Assembly (NCBI RefSeq): GCF_004341945.1
Contig: NZ_SMBP01000002.1
Span: forward strand, 1-64,000
Length of the DNA stretch: 64,000 nt
Source: Longicatena caecimuris
GTDB taxonomy: Bacteria > Bacillota_I > Bacilli_A > Erysipelotrichales > Erysipelotrichaceae
Reading direction: 5' to 3'
The notes below the pieces were generated by a model. It was given only the letters and a program-made list of their open reading frames with translations. It did not search any database and had not been told where the DNA came from. Shown in pieces: positions 1 through 7,300 of this stretch (positions are counted from its first letter, which is position 1; each line of letters starts with the position of its first letter). Both the position numbers and the translations under genes were made by a program.

Positions 1-93
1 CTCACGATATGAAACTTGCAAGTCGCTCTTGGGTTCGTCGATAACTACGCCCCGAGGGATTTTCACCCTAGATATGTGGCATGCCCGCCACAC
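1..93 (-). mobile_element. Class C group II intron, 5' end (cut by window edge)
   Basis: On the minus strand a GUGUG-type intron start lies at position 93 and reads GTGTGGCGGGCATGCC. About 20 bases on comes CTAGGGTGAAAATCCC, and further in GAACCC and AAGAGCGACTTGCAAG. From memory these match the start of bacterial class C (IIC) introns such as the Oceanobacillus iheyensis one (GUGUG..GGCAUG..UAUAGGGUGAGAGUCCC). The bases before position 93 are TTTTTTAT, the tail of a Rho-independent terminator, which is the standard insertion site of IIC introns. Only domain I is in the window, so whether a reverse transcriptase ORF follows cannot be seen. Confidence 0.72.
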
Positions 94-95
94 AT

Positions 96-123
96 AAAAA
101 ATGCCATGCATTCACATGACATT
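96..123 (-). terminator. Rho-independent terminator of the spx-like gene, IIC intron target
   Basis: Minus-strand stem AATGTCATG / CATGGCATT (115-123 with 100-108, one G-T pair), a 6-base loop and a T run. The T run ends exactly where the group II intron begins. Confidence 0.8.
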
Positions 124-219
124 TCTATAATATATGAGTATATAATTTTAAAACTATCAACTATGACAATTATGAATGGTCATAACGGCTCATATACAAA
201 ATCTAACATGGCGATATGA

Positions 220-654
220 TTATACTGCTTCTTCCCGCACCTTACCACAGATTGGATAATTCGCACAGCTTGGATTACAAGCCTTCTCAGCAGTCAAGCG
301 TAGTTTAGCAGGTACCAAAGCAGTAATTTCATCATCATCATAACCAACCACAAAACTATTTTCATTAATCATAATCGGACGTTTTAATATAGATGGATTT
401 TTCTGAATGATGCTGACAAGTTCCTTCACGGATAAATCATCTACATCCCGATGCAGTTCCTGAAACGCTTTACTACGCGTTGAGATAATATCTTCCGTTC
501 CATTCTCTGTACGCTGTAATAAATATTTGATTTCATCTTCTTTTAACAACGTCGTGAAAATGTTTTTTTCTATGAATTTCATATCATTATCTTTCAGCCA
601 TTGTTTCGCCTTACGGCAGCTGGCACATCCAGGTGAGGTATACAAGATAATCAT
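220..654 (-). CDS. spx: Spx/ArsC-family thiol-responsive regulator
   Basis: A 144-residue thioredoxin-fold protein with the redox CxxC motif (C10-A-S-C13) followed by RKAKQWL, as in Spx. The RPIM segment is typical of the Spx/ArsC family. Spx binds the C-terminal domain of RNA polymerase alpha and redirects transcription under disulfide stress. It is slightly longer than Bacillus Spx (131) because of a tail with three more cysteines (C126, C130, C136), which could be an extra metal or redox site. The start was set at the ATG at 654 because AAGGAGG lies 9 bases upstream; an in-frame TTG at 660 is too close to it. A TATAAT sits at 691-686 on the minus strand. The gene is monocistronic. Whether it is Spx or a related arsenate-reductase-like member such as MgsR cannot be settled by eye. 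Confidence 0.85.
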   Translation of the reverse strand: MIILYTSPGCASCRKAKQWLKDNDMKFIEKNIFTTLLKEDEIKYLLQRTENGTEDIISTRSKAFQELHRDVDDLSVKELVSIIQKNPSILKRPIMINENSFVVGYDDDEITALVPAKLRLTAEKACNPSCANYPICGKVREEAV

Positions 655-691
655 AAACAACGACCTCCTTTTTCTTTACTCTATCATTATA

Positions 692-1073
692 ACGAATTGT
701 TTATTAATAGAAAAGTTATTTTTGGATAATTTTTATTTTTCCCATTCCTTATACTTACCAGCTATCAATACGCTCCATCAATATTTGAAATACCCTAATT
801 CTGAATTTTTTCCCTCTTCCTTCACCATATGAACAGCGCTATATCTCTTCTTTTTTTATATTTTCGCACATTACAACAAAGTTATTAGGCATAGCAAGTA
901 GAATACCTCATGTTTGTGACTATACATGTTCAGAAAAAAATCACGAATCCTAAAGGATGAGAGTTATCTTTATGCTGACTGCTGTAGGCAAAGTATCTGA
1001 ATTTAATGGTGCAACTAAAAAAGGTAGGCATATAAAACACTTCTTGCATCTGTACTATTTTTTATTTAACCTC
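692..1073. other. Non-coding stretch upstream of the trpS promoter
   Basis: AT-rich. Short open frames on the plus strand (527-832 and 957-1160) have no ribosome binding site and no recognisable family, and the second runs through the trpS promoter. I see no gene or RNA structure here. Confidence 0.6.
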
Positions 1074-1102
1074 TTGTCAAGTTTTCTCAATGATAGTATG
1101 AT
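1074..1102 (+). promoter_or_regulatory. Sigma-A-type promoter of the T-box/trpS unit
   Basis: TTGTCA at 1074-1079, a 17-base spacer, and TATGAT at 1097-1102. It lies about 50 bases before the first conserved part of the T-box leader. Confidence 0.75.
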
Positions 1103-1149
1103 ATACAGGAAAAGTACATGCGATGAAGAAGGTATAGTAAAATACAGAA

Positions 1150-1335
1150 ACTGTTTATAGAGAACTGATGGTTGGTGTAAATCAGTACAGCCTGCTATTT
1201 GAAATGGAACTTTGGAGCATATTCCTTTAAGGAATCGGTGTCACCGTTATCGACAGAGTGATTCATCATAAAGAAGATGAATAAGAAGGCTGGTACCACG
1301 CATGCATCATGCGTCCTTATTGGGTACCTTTTTTA
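1150..1335 (+). promoter_or_regulatory. T-box riboswitch (tRNA-Trp responsive)
   Basis: The leader before trpS carries the T-box core TGGTACCACG at 1291-1300, whose bulge pairs with the NCCA end of uncharged tRNA. A GCG-type helix, TCC, and a terminator made from GGTACC (1292-1297) pairing with GGTACC (1323-1328) before a T run follow. A Stem I-like region lies at about 1158-1230. Within it GAAATGGAAC places a probable UGG (Trp) specifier at 1205-1207, matching the downstream gene. Low charged tRNA-Trp should favour antitermination and read-through into trpS. Confidence 0.9.
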
Positions 1336-1356
1336 TTTTAGGAGAGGATATATATT

Positions 1357-2343
1357 ATGAAAAGAATGTTAAGTGGCATTAAACCAACCGGGCGATTAAC
1401 ACTTGGAAATTATATCGGAGCCATCCGTAACTTTGTCGCCTACCAGGATGATTATGAAATGTTTGTTTTCATCGCTAATATGCACGCCATTACAGTTGCC
1501 CAAGATAAAGCGGAATTAAAGAAAAATACCAGAGATGTCATTGCCCTGTATCTAGCATGTGGCCTGGATCCTGAAAAAACCACCATTTTCCTGCAGAGTG
1601 ATGTACATGAACATGCCGAATTGGGTTGGATCATGACTTGTAATTCCTATATGGGAGAATTACAACGCATGACACAATATAAAGATAAGACTGCCAAGGG
1701 CGAGACCGGAATAACAGCAGGACTGTTCACATATCCTTCCCTTATGGCTGCGGATATCTTATTATATGATGCTGATTATGTTCCTGTAGGAGTTGACCAA
1801 AAACAACATGTCGAGTTAACCAGAAATCTAGCTGAACGCTTCAACAATCGTTATGGAGATACCTTTACCATTCCAGAACCTTTAGTCGCAAAGGTTGGTG
1901 CCAAAATTTATTCCTTACAAGATCCAACAAAAAAGATGTCTAAATCTGAAGATAATCCAAAAGGTACGATTGATTTGCTAGATGAGCCTGCAGTTGCACG
2001 TAAAAAGATTATGTCAGCTGTTACAGACTCTCTTGGCATCATTCAATATGAACCAGAAAAGCAGCCAGGCATTGCCAATTTACTGACGATTTTATCTTCT
2101 TTAAATGGCGAAGAAATTGATCATATCGTAGCTCGTTATGAAGGCAAAGGATATGGAGAATTGAAAAAGGAAGTTGGACAGGCTGTATTTGACTTTTTAA
2201 CGGAATTGCAAATAAAGTACCATGAAATCATAAAAAGTGGTGCTGCTGAAAAAGTTATTAAAGAAGGTAATGAGAAAGCCAGCTATTTTGCGCATAAAAA
2301 ATTAATGAAAGTAAAAAAGAAAATCGGTTTCCAGATCTTCTAA
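1357..2343 (+). CDS. trpS: Tryptophanyl-tRNA synthetase
   Basis: Charges tRNA-Trp with tryptophan in the cytoplasm. It is 328 residues, the normal size for the compact bacterial class Ic enzyme. The HIGH counterpart is PTGRLTLGNYIG (residues 10-21) and the KMSKS loop is KKMSKSEDNPKG (K193-S197). The C-terminal A..K.L.KVKKKIGF segment is typical of TrpS. GGAGAGG lies just upstream of the ATG. The gene has its own T-box leader with a Trp specifier and its own terminator, so it is a single-gene unit. The downstream convergent gene is uppP. No oddities. Confidence 0.97.
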   Translation: MKRMLSGIKPTGRLTLGNYIGAIRNFVAYQDDYEMFVFIANMHAITVAQDKAELKKNTRDVIALYLACGLDPEKTTIFLQSDVHEHAELGWIMTCNSYMGELQRMTQYKDKTAKGETGITAGLFTYPSLMAADILLYDADYVPVGVDQKQHVELTRNLAERFNNRYGDTFTIPEPLVAKVGAKIYSLQDPTKKMSKSEDNPKGTIDLLDEPAVARKKIMSAVTDSLGIIQYEPEKQPGIANLLTILSSLNGEEIDHIVARYEGKGYGELKKEVGQAVFDFLTELQIKYHEIIKSGAAEKVIKEGNEKASYFAHKKLMKVKKKIGFQIF

Positions 2344-2357
2344 ATAACCATTTTCCT

Positions 2358-2420
2358 GCTGTCGTACATGTAAACACCCTAATGTATCATGAAAAGGGGC
2401 ACATGAGCGACAGCTTTTTT
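2358..2420 (+). terminator. trpS terminator
   Basis: GCTGTCGTACATGT (2358-2371) pairs imperfectly with ACATGAGCGACAGC (2401-2414), followed by TTTTTT. The loop is long (29 bases). Confidence 0.7.
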
Positions 2421-2582
2421 ACTGGCATAAAAACAAAAAATATGTATAGAAACAAACCGTGTATCAAACAAATAGTGAACCAAAAGAAACCCTCTTGTAT
2501 TTACACAATTTGCAAAAGATGCTAAACACGATGCATTCACCTGTAATAGGTAAATAATAAAGTACACAGCTAGCTGCAACAT

Positions 2583-2615
2583 AAAAAAAGCTGATATTCA
2601 TATAGGAATATCAGC
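2583..2615 (-). terminator. uppP terminator
   Basis: Minus-strand stem GCTGATATTC / GAATATCAGC (2606-2615 with 2590-2599), loop of 6, then seven T. Confidence 0.85.
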
Positions 2616-2625
2616 ATGGCTCTAT

Positions 2626-3465
2626 TTACATTTTAATGATTCCCATAAAGAAACAGGCTAAGACAACAACGCCTAGAACAATACGATAATAGCCAAAGAT
2701 CTTAAAGTCATGTTTCTTAATATAGCTCATCAAGAAGCGAATAACGATGACAGAAACGAGAAAGGCTACGATCATGCCCGTGCATAAGATTGCTAATTCA
2801 GCACCAGTAAAGGATAAACCAAATTTCAGCAATTTTAATAAGCTTGCGCCAAACATGACCGGAATTGCTAAAAAGAAGGTAAATTCTGCCGCAATTGTTC
2901 GACTGACCCCAATCATCAAGCCGCCTAAAATAGTTGCCCCGCTGCGTGAAGTTCCCGGAAAGATAGCTGCAATTAACTGGAACACGCCAATCTTAAGTGC
3001 GTCTACATAACTTAGTTCCTGCAAACTAGTCACTCTTGCCCGTTTATGACGGTTACGATTTTCAATAATAAGAAAGGCAATACCCACCAACACCAGCATT
3101 GTCGCTACGACCACTGATGTATACAGATATTTCTCCAAGATGTCATCAAATGCGATACCAACGATGGCAGCCGGGATACAAGCAACCAAAATTTTGCCCC
3201 ATAAGTTCATGATATCATAGCGGATAAAAGGACGATTCTTATTTTTAAAGTTAAAAGGAAATATTTTATTCCAATACAGTAAAACGACCGCCAAAATCGC
3301 CCCCAGTTGAATGACTACCAAAAAAACATTCCAGAAGTTTTCTGATACTTTCATGGGAAGAATTTCTTCAAACAGGATCATATGGCCGGTAGAGCTGACG
3401 GGCAACCATTCTGTAATGCCCTCAAGGATTCCATATAGCGCAGCTTTTAAGATTTCTATAAACAT
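2626..3465 (-). CDS. uppP: Undecaprenyl-diphosphatase (BacA/UppP)
   Basis: Integral membrane phosphatase that recycles undecaprenyl diphosphate to the monophosphate lipid carrier used for peptidoglycan. At 279 residues it is family-sized, with about eight hydrophobic segments. The two family motifs are present: EGITEWLPVSSTGH near the N-terminus (catalytic Glu-rich motif) and PGTSRSGAT in the middle. The start ATG has AAAAGGAG 5-6 bases upstream. The gene follows murD in the same direction after about 95 bases and has its own terminator. That places it next to the wall-precursor cluster, where its carrier is consumed by MraY. High expression of this family gives bacitracin tolerance. Confidence 0.96.
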   Translation of the reverse strand: MFIEILKAALYGILEGITEWLPVSSTGHMILFEEILPMKVSENFWNVFLVVIQLGAILAVVLLYWNKIFPFNFKNKNRPFIRYDIMNLWGKILVACIPAAIVGIAFDDILEKYLYTSVVVATMLVLVGIAFLIIENRNRHKRARVTSLQELSYVDALKIGVFQLIAAIFPGTSRSGATILGGLMIGVSRTIAAEFTFFLAIPVMFGASLLKLLKFGLSFTGAELAILCTGMIVAFLVSVIVIRFLMSYIKKHDFKIFGYYRIVLGVVVLACFFMGIIKM

Positions 3466-3559
3466 GTTTTTCTCCTTTTAGATTTTTTTCATACTACCGC
3501 AAATTGCCATAAAACGCAAGTCGATAGTATCGTTTTTTTATAACGATTTTGTAAGGTTT

Positions 3560-4876
3560 TTAGGCCTTTTCCAAATATGCCCGCACCATTTCTTTAAACA
3601 ATGTACCTCTGACCTCATAGTTAGGAAATTGATCATAGCTGGAACATGCCGGCGATAATAAAATGATATCTCCACTTTGGGCCTTGGCGATTGCGGTATG
3701 CAATGCCTCTTGCATTGTTTCAACAGTTTCCACATGCGTGAAAATTGGTTTAAATTGCTCTCTAGTTTCACCAAATGCGATACAGCATTTTACCCGATCA
3801 TCATATTGTTTTAAATCTAGAAAGCTGATGCCTTTATCATGTCCTCCCGCTAACAGTAGGATATTTTTATCAAAGCTGCTTAAAGCTGCGGTAACTGCAT
3901 GTGTATTTGTTGCTTTACTATCATTATAAAATTTAACCCCATCTTTTTCCCCAATATATTCTAAACGATGTTCGACTGGTTGAAAACTAGCAATCGTCGC
4001 TTGAATATCCGCTAAAGACACACCAAGCTTATAGGCCATACAGGCAGCGACCATCGCATTCGATAAATTATAATCACCGACAATAGGAAAACGGCTTTCT
4101 TCAAACAGCATGAGATCATGTAGCCATACCTTGCCATCTTTGCGATACAGATCCACATCTTGACGCGTTAATGAAAAATCAATAGTGGTACAAGGAATAT
4201 TTTTCGCATAGGCAACTACTGTAGGATCGTCGACATTTCTTAAAAACCAGTCCTCTTTTTGACAATTTTCATATATCCGCATCTTGCTTTCATAATATGC
4301 TTCAACTGATGGCATATAATCCAAATGATCTGGTGCTAAATTACAGACAACGCTGACCTCTGGTGCAAAAGTTTCAATACCTAACAACTGAAAGTTGCTA
4401 AGTTCTAATGCCACATATTTTTCTTCCTCTTCAAAATCATAGGCCAAAGCGGATAATGGAAAGCCAATATTGCCTGCGACAATCGCATTCCCTTTTCTCT
4501 GCAGCATTTCATAGAGCATAGTCGTAATCGTGGTTTTGCCATTTGTGCCAGTAATCGCTCCATAATGAAAATGCGATGCATAACGATATCCGATTTCTAC
4601 TTCGGTTACTATTTTAACTTGATGTTGAACAAAGTAGTTTACAAATGGCACTGTATATTTGATACCGGGATTTTTTACAATAAACGCGTAATCCTCGCGT
4701 TTTAATATATCCGGATGACCTTTTTCATAAACTTGGATACCACGTTCTTGCAATTCAGCTTTTTCTTTAATTTCCTGCATATCCGTGATGATGACAGCAT
4801 AACCATGACGATTTAACAGTTTGGCTACGGCAACACCACTTTTGGCAGCACCGATAACTAATACACTTGGTTTCAT
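3560..4876 (-). CDS. murD: UDP-N-acetylmuramoyl-L-alanine:D-glutamate ligase
   Basis: Adds D-glutamate to UDP-MurNAc-L-Ala in cytoplasmic peptidoglycan precursor synthesis, using ATP. It is 438 residues. The N-terminal Rossmann-like segment is VLVIGAAKSG, the ATP loop is GTNGKTT (about residue 115), and the Mur ligase C-terminal part contains FYNDSKATNTHA. The open frame extends 12 codons upstream into mraY. The ATG at 4876 was chosen because it lies 1 base after the mraY stop with GGGGGTG at a good distance, and MKPSVLVIG is a typical MurD start. It is the last gene of the local dcw cluster; spoVE/ftsW and murG, which often follow, are absent here. Confidence 0.96.
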   Translation of the reverse strand: MKPSVLVIGAAKSGVAVAKLLNRHGYAVIITDMQEIKEKAELQERGIQVYEKGHPDILKREDYAFIVKNPGIKYTVPFVNYFVQHQVKIVTEVEIGYRYASHFHYGAITGTNGKTTITTMLYEMLQRKGNAIVAGNIGFPLSALAYDFEEEEKYVALELSNFQLLGIETFAPEVSVVCNLAPDHLDYMPSVEAYYESKMRIYENCQKEDWFLRNVDDPTVVAYAKNIPCTTIDFSLTRQDVDLYRKDGKVWLHDLMLFEESRFPIVGDYNLSNAMVAACMAYKLGVSLADIQATIASFQPVEHRLEYIGEKDGVKFYNDSKATNTHAVTAALSSFDKNILLLAGGHDKGISFLDLKQYDDRVKCCIAFGETREQFKPIFTHVETVETMQEALHTAIAKAQSGDIILLSPACSSYDQFPNYEVRGTLFKEMVRAYLEKA

Positions 4877-4877
4877 A

Positions 4878-5840
4878 TTACAGCACCCCCAGCCATAATC
4901 CAACAACCGCAAAGATTAAGCCGATACACCAAAACATCAATACGACATTGGTTTCCTTCATACCACCTAGTTCAAAATGGTGATGCAAGGGAGACATCCG
5001 AAATACACGTTTTCCGGTCGCTTTAAAGCTGGTTACCTGAATAACCACACTTAATAATTCCATCACAAAGACTCCGCCAATCAGCACTAACAAAATTTCC
5101 TGTTTCAGAATCATCGCACTAGCTGCCAACAAACCGCCAATGGCCAAAGAACCCGTATCACCCATAAAAATTTTGGCAGGATGAATATTAAAGCGTAAAT
5201 AACCAAGCAAGGCACCACTTACCGCTAATAGAAACATCGCCAGATCATTGTTTTTTTGTAATAAAGCAAAGATGACAAATGGTGCAATGGCAATTAAGGA
5301 AGTTCCTGCACATAAGCCATCCAGACCATCTGTTAAATTCACCGCATTACTTTCACATGTAAACATAAAGAAAATCAAGATGAAATATAAGAACCCCAAT
5401 TCCAGTGTCATATGGAGTACAGGAATCTGAATCGTAGTTTTTGCTATCTGGGTATAAGCAAAATAAAAGATTACTGCTAACACACTTTGCATCAAAAACT
5501 TCATGGATGGTTTTAAGCCATCGTTATTCTTCTTTACGACAATTAAGAAATCATCGATAAAGCCAATCAAAGCATATCCTAAATAGGCGAAGACGACAAT
5601 GAGCATTTCTGGTGTTAGAAAAGCCTTATAGTTTAAGATGGCCATGACCAATATAGGCACTAGGACAAACACGATGCCGCCCATGGTTGGTGTCCCGGTT
5701 TTTGCCATATGGCTTTTTGGACCTTCCTTACGCACACTTTGTCCAAATTTAATTTTATGTAGAAACGGAATGAGCTTGGGCATTACCAACAGTGTCAATA
5801 CCAAGCTACATCCGAATGCAAGTAAATATTTTATTTCCAA
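4878..5840 (-). CDS. mraY: Phospho-N-acetylmuramoyl-pentapeptide transferase
   Basis: Membrane enzyme that moves phospho-MurNAc-pentapeptide to undecaprenyl phosphate, making lipid I. It is 320 residues with about ten membrane segments. The motifs are NLTDGLDGL, MGDTGSLAIGG and PLHHHFE (catalytic Asp and the His triad). The start is a TTG at 5840 overlapping the murE stop. AAGGAGG lies 7 bases before it and no better ATG exists, so the rare start codon looks genuine. It sits between murE and murD with overlapping or 1-base junctions, implying translational coupling. Confidence 0.96.
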   Translation of the reverse strand: MEIKYLLAFGCSLVLTLLVMPKLIPFLHKIKFGQSVRKEGPKSHMAKTGTPTMGGIVFVLVPILVMAILNYKAFLTPEMLIVVFAYLGYALIGFIDDFLIVVKKNNDGLKPSMKFLMQSVLAVIFYFAYTQIAKTTIQIPVLHMTLELGFLYFILIFFMFTCESNAVNLTDGLDGLCAGTSLIAIAPFVIFALLQKNNDLAMFLLAVSGALLGYLRFNIHPAKIFMGDTGSLAIGGLLAASAMILKQEILLVLIGGVFVMELLSVVIQVTSFKATGKRVFRMSPLHHHFELGGMKETNVVLMFWCIGLIFAVVGLWLGVL

Positions 5841-7300
5841 AATAGTTCCTCCTTCGCAAAACGTTTTCTTACACAGTCCGCATCATCGAAGGGGTACATC
5901 CTGCCTTCCACATCCTGTGTCTTTTCATTCCCTTTTCCAGCGATTACTATTATATCACTTTCTTTTGCTATTTTAATAGTGTATTTTATCGCAAAATAGC
6001 GATTTTCTACTACCTCATAATTTTGATAAGTGGTCTTACACATATCCAAAAGGATGGTAGATAGTGATTCATGACGTGGATTATCACTTGTAAAAATCGC
6101 CATATCACTATATTTACAAGCTGCATCTGCCATTAGTTTACGTTTGCTGCGATCACGCTCACCACCACATCCGACGATAATATAGAGCTTTCCTTGACAA
6201 ATAGACCGTGCGAATTCCATTAATTTTTCCACAGCATCCGGTGTATGTGCATAATCTAATAAGACCGTATGTTTTTTTCCTTTCATCAATTCCATACGCC
6301 CACTTACATATGGAAGATCTTGACAGCTGGCAATCAGTTGTTCATAGGTGATATTAAGCATATGGCACAGGGCAATAGCTTCGGTTGTATTATAAACATT
6401 CATCTTGCCCAACAAAGGAATAACAAAAGAATATCCATTGATTGTAAAGATGGCGCCTTGTTCACTAAGATGCATATCCTCAATGGTGAAATGGGCAGCA
6501 TCAAAGCCGATAGTTATGAGTTTAGCATCACTTAAGTGCTGTAATTTCATTAAATAAGGAAAATCCTTGTTTATGATAATAAAGCCATCTTTTTTCAAAT
6601 AACGGCGTAACTTAAATTTTGTATACATATAATGTGTACGCGTGAAATGATAATCCAAATGATCTTGTGTAATGTTTGTATAAACAATAGCATCATAACT
6701 CATAAAACAAATACGATTCTGATCAATTGCATGCGAACTCACTTCCATAACAATATGCGTAAAGCCTTGTTGAATTGCTTCTTTTAGTAGATTAGCTAAA
6801 GTGAAAGAGTCCGGTGTAGTGTTTGGAATCGCTTGTATATGTTGATTATCATCTATCTCATGGGTGCCAATGCGAAAGGTTTTTTTCTGTTGTTTCCGTA
6901 AGATATGTGTGATGATACAGGCAACACTGGTTTTCCCACTCGTTCCACTGACACCAATCACACACAAGTGTTTACACAAATCACCAAAGTATAATTCAAT
7001 CAGTGCTTGTGCAATCGCTTCTACATCTTCACACGCATAGACTTGTTCTTTTTCCTGATGAGATGTTGCTTCTACTTTTTGTCCATTTTTTCGCCATTTC
7101 CTTTTTTTATCACATAATACAACTGCGCCTTTTCGTAAAGCATCATCTATATAAGCAGCGCCATCATGGGTAATCCCTTTTCGACAGACAAACAGCCAAT
7201 CTTTTTTAACTTTGCGACTATCATCACTGACACCTTGCAAGATGCGTGTGTCATCACATGCGATATGAAGCATGCCTAATAGTTCATTTAACCTTGTCAT
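5831..7300 (-). CDS. murE: UDP-N-acetylmuramoyl-tripeptide synthetase
   Basis: Adds the third, diamino acid residue to UDP-MurNAc-L-Ala-D-Glu. It is 489 residues. The N-terminal segment MTRLNELLGML matches the family start, so the ATG at 7300, inside the end of the upstream PBP gene, was chosen over an in-frame ATG at 7351. The ATP loop reads GVSGTSGKTS, with Ser in place of the common Asn and Thr. The amino-acid selection motif is DNPRHE. A DNPR motif is usually linked to meso-diaminopimelate, whereas L-lysine enzymes vary at the Arg, so meso-DAP is the likelier substrate by inference. It overlaps both neighbours, which supports one transcript. Confidence 0.94.
   Translation of the reverse strand: MTRLNELLGMLHIACDDTRILQGVSDDSRKVKKDWLFVCRKGITHDGAAYIDDALRKGAVVLCDKKRKWRKNGQKVEATSHQEKEQVYACEDVEAIAQALIELYFGDLCKHLCVIGVSGTSGKTSVACIITHILRKQQKKTFRIGTHEIDDNQHIQAIPNTTPDSFTLANLLKEAIQQGFTHIVMEVSSHAIDQNRICFMSYDAIVYTNITQDHLDYHFTRTHYMYTKFKLRRYLKKDGFIIINKDFPYLMKLQHLSDAKLITIGFDAAHFTIEDMHLSEQGAIFTINGYSFVIPLLGKMNVYNTTEAIALCHMLNITYEQLIASCQDLPYVSGRMELMKGKKHTVLLDYAHTPDAVEKLMEFARSICQGKLYIIVGCGGERDRSKRKLMADAACKYSDMAIFTSDNPRHESLSTILLDMCKTTYQNYEVVENRYFAIKYTIKIAKESDIIVIAGKGNEKTQDVEGRMYPFDDADCVRKRFAKEELFWK

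Noticed and set aside
957-1160. 67-codon plus-strand open frame before trpS
   Set aside because: It runs through the trpS promoter, has no ribosome binding site and resembles nothing.
2379-2582. 67-codon minus-strand open frame between trpS and uppP
   Set aside because: It overlaps the trpS terminator, lacks a ribosome binding site and has a composition of untranslated DNA.
3533-3550. Terminator CGATAGTATCG plus T run after murD
   Set aside because: The stem is only four pairs with a 3-base loop and faces the wrong strand for murD.
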